Shown: one piece after another, positions 60,001 to 64,000 of the stretch
Layout of the letters: every line of letters begins with the position of its first letter
Position numbering within the stretch: the stretch's first letter is position 1
Source: Stictocephala bisonia
Taxonomy: Eukaryota; Arthropoda; Insecta; Hemiptera; Membracidae
Assembly (NCBI GenBank): GCA_035578905.1
Contig: JAQJVL010000200.1
Span: forward strand, 186,001 to 250,000
Length of the DNA: 64,000 bases
Direction of reading: 5' to 3'
Made by a program: the position numbers and the translations under genes
Notes under the pieces: generated by a model
Seen by the model: only the letters and a program-made list of their open reading frames with translations
What the model was told of the DNA's origin: nothing
Databases searched by the model: none

Positions 60001-63000
60001 CCACTGTACTCGTACTCACTACTGTACTCAGTACTCACCGCTGTACTCGTACTCACTAATGTACTCAGTACTCACCACTGTACTCGTACTCACTACTGTA
60101 CTCAGTACTCACTACTGTACTCAGTAGTCACCACTGTACTCGTACTCACTACTGTACTCAGTACTCACCGCTGTACTCGTACTCACTACTGTACTCAGTA
60201 CTCACCGCTGTACTCGTACTCACTACTGTACTCAGTACTCACCGCTGTACTCGTACTCACTATTGTAATCAGTACTCACTGCTGTACTCGTACTCACTGC
60301 TGTACTCGTACTCACTACTGTACTCAGTACTCACCGCTGTACTCGTACTCACTACTGTAATCAGTACTCACTGCTGTACTCGTACTCACTAGTGTACTCA
60401 GTACTCACCGCTGTACTCGTACTCACTATTGTAATCAGTACTCACTGCTGTACTCGTACTCACTACTGTACTCAGTACTTCTCACCGCTGTACTCGTACT
60501 CACTACTGTACTCAGTACTCACCGCTGTACTCGTACTCACTACTGTACTCAGTACTCACCGCTGTACTCGTACACACTACTGTACTCATAGTCACCGCTG
60601 TACTCGTACTCACTACTGTACTCAGTACTTACCGCTGTAATCGTACTCACTACAGTACTCAGTACTCACCGCTGTACTCGTACTCACTACTGTACTCAGT
60701 ACTCACCGCTGTACTCGTACACACTACTTTACTCAGTACTCACTGCTGTACTCGTACTCACTACTGTACTCAGTACTCACCGCTGTACTCGTACTCACTA
60801 TTGTAATCAGTACTCACTGCTGTACTCGTACTCACTACTGTACTCAGTACTCCTCACCGCTGTACTCGTACTCACTACTGTACTCAGTACTCACCGCTGT
60901 ACTCGTACTCACTACTGTACTCAGTACTCACCGCTGTACTCGTACTCACCGCTGTACTCGTACTCACTACTGTACTCAGTACTCACCGCTGTACTCGTAC
61001 TCACTACTGTACTCAGTACTCACCGCTGTACTCAGTACTCACCACTGTACTCGTACTAACTACTGTACTCAGTACTCACCACTGTACTCGTACTCACTAC
61101 TGTACTCAGTACTCACCGCTGTACTCGTACTCACTACTGTTCTCAGTACTCACTGCTGTACTCGTACTCACTACTGTACTCAGTACTCACCGCTGTACTC
61201 GTACTCACAACTGTACTCAGTACTCACCGCTGTACTCTTACTCACTACTGTACTCAGTACTCACTACTGTACTCGTACTCACTACTGTACTCAGTACTCA
61301 CCGCTGTACTCGTACTCACCGCTGTACTCGTACTCACTACTGTACTCAGTACTCACCGCTGTACTCGTACACACTACTGTACTCAGTACTCACCGCTGTA
61401 CTCGTACTCACTACTGTACTCAGTACTCACCGCTGTACTCGTACACACTACTGTAATCAGTACTCACCGCTGTACTCGTACTCACTACTGTACTCAGTAC
61501 TCACCGCTGTACTCGTACACACTACTGTAATCAGTACTCACCGCTGTACTCGTACACACTACTGTACTCAGTACTCACCGCTGTACTCGTACACACTACT
61601 GTGCTCAGTTCTCACCGCTGTACTCGTACTCACTACTGTACTCAGTACTCACCGCTGTACTCGTACTCACTACTGTACTCAGTACTCACCGCTGTACTCG
61701 TACTCACTACTGTAATCAGTACTCACCGCTGTATTCGTACCCACTACTGTACTCAGTACTCACCGCTGTAGTCGTACATACTACTGTACTCAGTACTCAC
61801 CGCTGTACTCGTACACACTACTGTAATCAGTACTCACCGCTGTACTCGTACTCACTACTGTACTCAGTACTCACCGCTGTACTCGTACTCACCACTGTAG
61901 TCAGTACTCACCGCTGTACTCGTACTCACTACTGTACTCAGTACTCACCGCTGTACTCGTACTCACTACTGTACTCAGTACTCACCGCTGTACTCGTACT
62001 TACCACTGTACTCGTACTCAGTACTCTCCACTGTACTCGTACTCACTACTGTACTCAGTACTCACCGCTGTACTCGTACTCACTACTGTACTCAGTACTC
62101 ACCGCTGTACTCGTACTCACTATTGTACTCAGTACTCACTGCTGTACTCGTACGCACTACGTACTCACTACTGTACTCAATACTCACCGCTGTACTCGTA
62201 CTCACAACTGACGTATATACTCGTACTTAAAACTAACCACTTTACTCGTACTCACTATTGTACTCAGTACTCACCACTGTACTCGTAATCACTATTGTAC
62301 TCAGTACTCACCACTGTACTCGTACGCACTACGTACTCACTATTGTACTCAGTACTCCTCACCGCTGTACTCGTACACACTACTGATCTCAGTACTGACC
62401 ACTGTACTCGTACTCACTAATGTACTCAGTACTAACCACTGTACTCGTACTCACTATTGTACTCAGTACTAACCACTGTACTCGTACTCACTACTGTACT
62501 CAGTACTCACCACTGTACTCGTACGCACTACGTACTCACTACTGTACTCAGTACTCCTCACCGCTGTACTCGTACACACTACTGATCTCAGTACTGACCA
62601 CTGTACTCGTACTCACTAATGTACTCAGTACTAACCACTGTACTCGTACTCACTATTGTACTCAGTACTAACCACTGTACTCGTACTCACTACTGTACTC
62701 AGTACTAACCACTTTACTCGTACTCACTATTGTACTTAGTACTAACCACTGTACTCGTACTCACTATTGTACTCAGTACTCACCACTGTACTCGTACGCA
62801 CTACGTACTCACTACTGTACTCAGTACTCCTCACCGCTGTACTCGTACACACTACTGATCTCAGTACTGACCACTGTACTCGTACTCACTAATGTACTCA
62901 GTACTAACCACTGTACTCGTACTCACTATTGTACTCAGTACTAACCACTGTACTCGTACTCACTACTGTACTCAGTACTCACCACTGTACTCGTACGTAC

Positions 63001-64000
63001 TACTGTACTCAGTACTCCTCACCGCTGTACTCGTACACACTACTGCACTCAGTACTAACCACTGTGCTCGTACTCACTAATGTACTCAGTACTGACCACT
63101 GTACTCGTACGCACTACGTACTCACTAATGTGCTCAGTACTCCTCACCGCTGTACTCGTACTCACTAATGTACTCAGTACTCACTACTGTGCTCGTACTC
63201 ACTACTGTACTCAGTACTCACCGCTGTACTCGTACTCACTACTGTACTCAGTACTCACCACTGTACTCGTACTCACTACTGTACTCAGTACTCACCGCTG
63301 TACTCGTACTCACTAATGTACTCAGTACTCACCACTGTACTCGTACTCACTACTGTACTCAGTACTCACTACTGTACTCAGTACTCACCACTGTACTCGT
63401 ACTCACTACTGTACTCAGTACTCCTCACCGCTGTACTCGTACTCACTAATGTACTCAGTACTCACTACTGTACTCGTACTCACTACTGTACTCAGTACTC
63501 ACCACTGTACTCGTACTTACCACTGTACTCGTACTTACTACTGTACTCAGTACTCCTCACCGCTGTACTCGTACTCACTAATGTACTCGTACTCACTAAT
63601 GTACTCAGTACTCACTACTGTACTCAGTACTCACCACTGTACTCGTACTCACTACTGTACTCAGTACTCCTCACCGCTGTACTCGTACTCACTAATGTAC
63701 TCAGTACTAACCACTGTACTCGTACTCACTACTGTACTCAGTACTCACCACTGTACTCGTACGTACTACTGTACTCAGTACTCCTCACCGCTGTACTCGT
63801 ACACACTACTGCACTCAGTACTGACCACTGTACTCGTACTCACTAATGTACTCAGTACTGACCACTGTACTCGTACGCACTACGTACTCACTAATGTGCT
63901 CAGTACTCCTCACCGCTGTACTCGTACTCACTAATGTACTCAGTACTCACTACTGTGCTCGTACTCACTACTGTACTCAGTACTCACCGCTGTACTCGTA
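57071..64000. repeat. 37-bp satellite array, runs off the window
   Basis: Basic unit TGTACTCAGTACTCACCGC plus TGTACTCGTACTCACTAC (19 + 18 = 37 bp), itself two related halves. About 187 units. Variants: CCT insertion before CACCGC, AACCACTG versus CACCGCTG, and an 11-base GCACTACGTAC extension. Superimposed longer periods: about 206 bp (57.48/57.69 kb), 766 bp (59.06/59.82 kb) and about 4.02 kb (58.0-60.0 kb against 62.0-64.0 kb). The unit has no stop in any + frame, so long frames (up to 403 codons) appear; I do not regard them as genes. Confidence 0.97.

Overview
This is AT-rich eukaryotic nuclear DNA, most likely from an insect with a large, transposon-rich genome. A hemipteran is a reasonable guess, but the sequence does not prove it. 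The signs are one widely split metazoan gene with GT-AG introns, many LINE and Tc1/mariner/pogo/piggyBac-type remnants, a U6 snRNA pseudogene, a 5S-rRNA-like SINE, CCTAA (insect telomere-type) repeats in a hairpin loop, and very long simple and tandem repeats. There is no bacterial gene organisation, CRISPR array or operon.

Layout. (1) 2.6-28.3 kb, + strand: the only host gene I can assemble with confidence, PTPA (serine/threonine-protein phosphatase 2A activator). It has eight coding exons whose phases fit exactly and give 373 residues. Its seven introns (0.56 to 5.9 kb) hold most of the mobile DNA of this half: LINE pieces at 3.6, 16.8 and 22.6 kb; a deleted mariner-like element at 6.8 kb; another dead Tc1/mariner-type transposase at 17.6 kb; three TTAA-flanked piggyBac-like MITEs at 5.75, 13.6 and 26.9 kb; a pogo/Tigger-like MITE at 11.8 kb; a (TC)n tract of about 740 bp at 12.6 kb; a U6 pseudogene at 15.8 kb; a pair of 430-530 bp inverted arms at 20.3-22.4 kb; and a 5S-like SINE at 24.3 kb. 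(2) 28.3-41.7 kb, intergenic: an antisense LINE with a single internal stop, nested pogo/Tigger elements, a nearly complete Tc1/mariner-superfamily element with about 248-bp inverted repeats and one frameshift, and small MITEs. (3) 42.1-43.5 kb: a 36-bp minisatellite with a G-quadruplex motif in most units, whose orientation flips once. (4) 43.5-57 kb: LINE ends, hairpin elements, a 33-35-bp minisatellite (48.3-50.4 kb) and, at 54.8-56.0 kb, a piggyBac-like MITE carrying a LINE 3' end. (5) 57.07 kb to the window end: a 37-bp satellite with nested higher-order repeats (about 206 bp, 766 bp and 4.02 kb) that continues past the window.

The long open frames over the tandem arrays (12.6, 42-43, 48-50 and 57-64 kb) come from repeat units without stop codons, not from genes. 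I found no multi-gene system. The strongest points of novelty are the structure of the tandem arrays and several foldback or long-TIR elements of unclear family.
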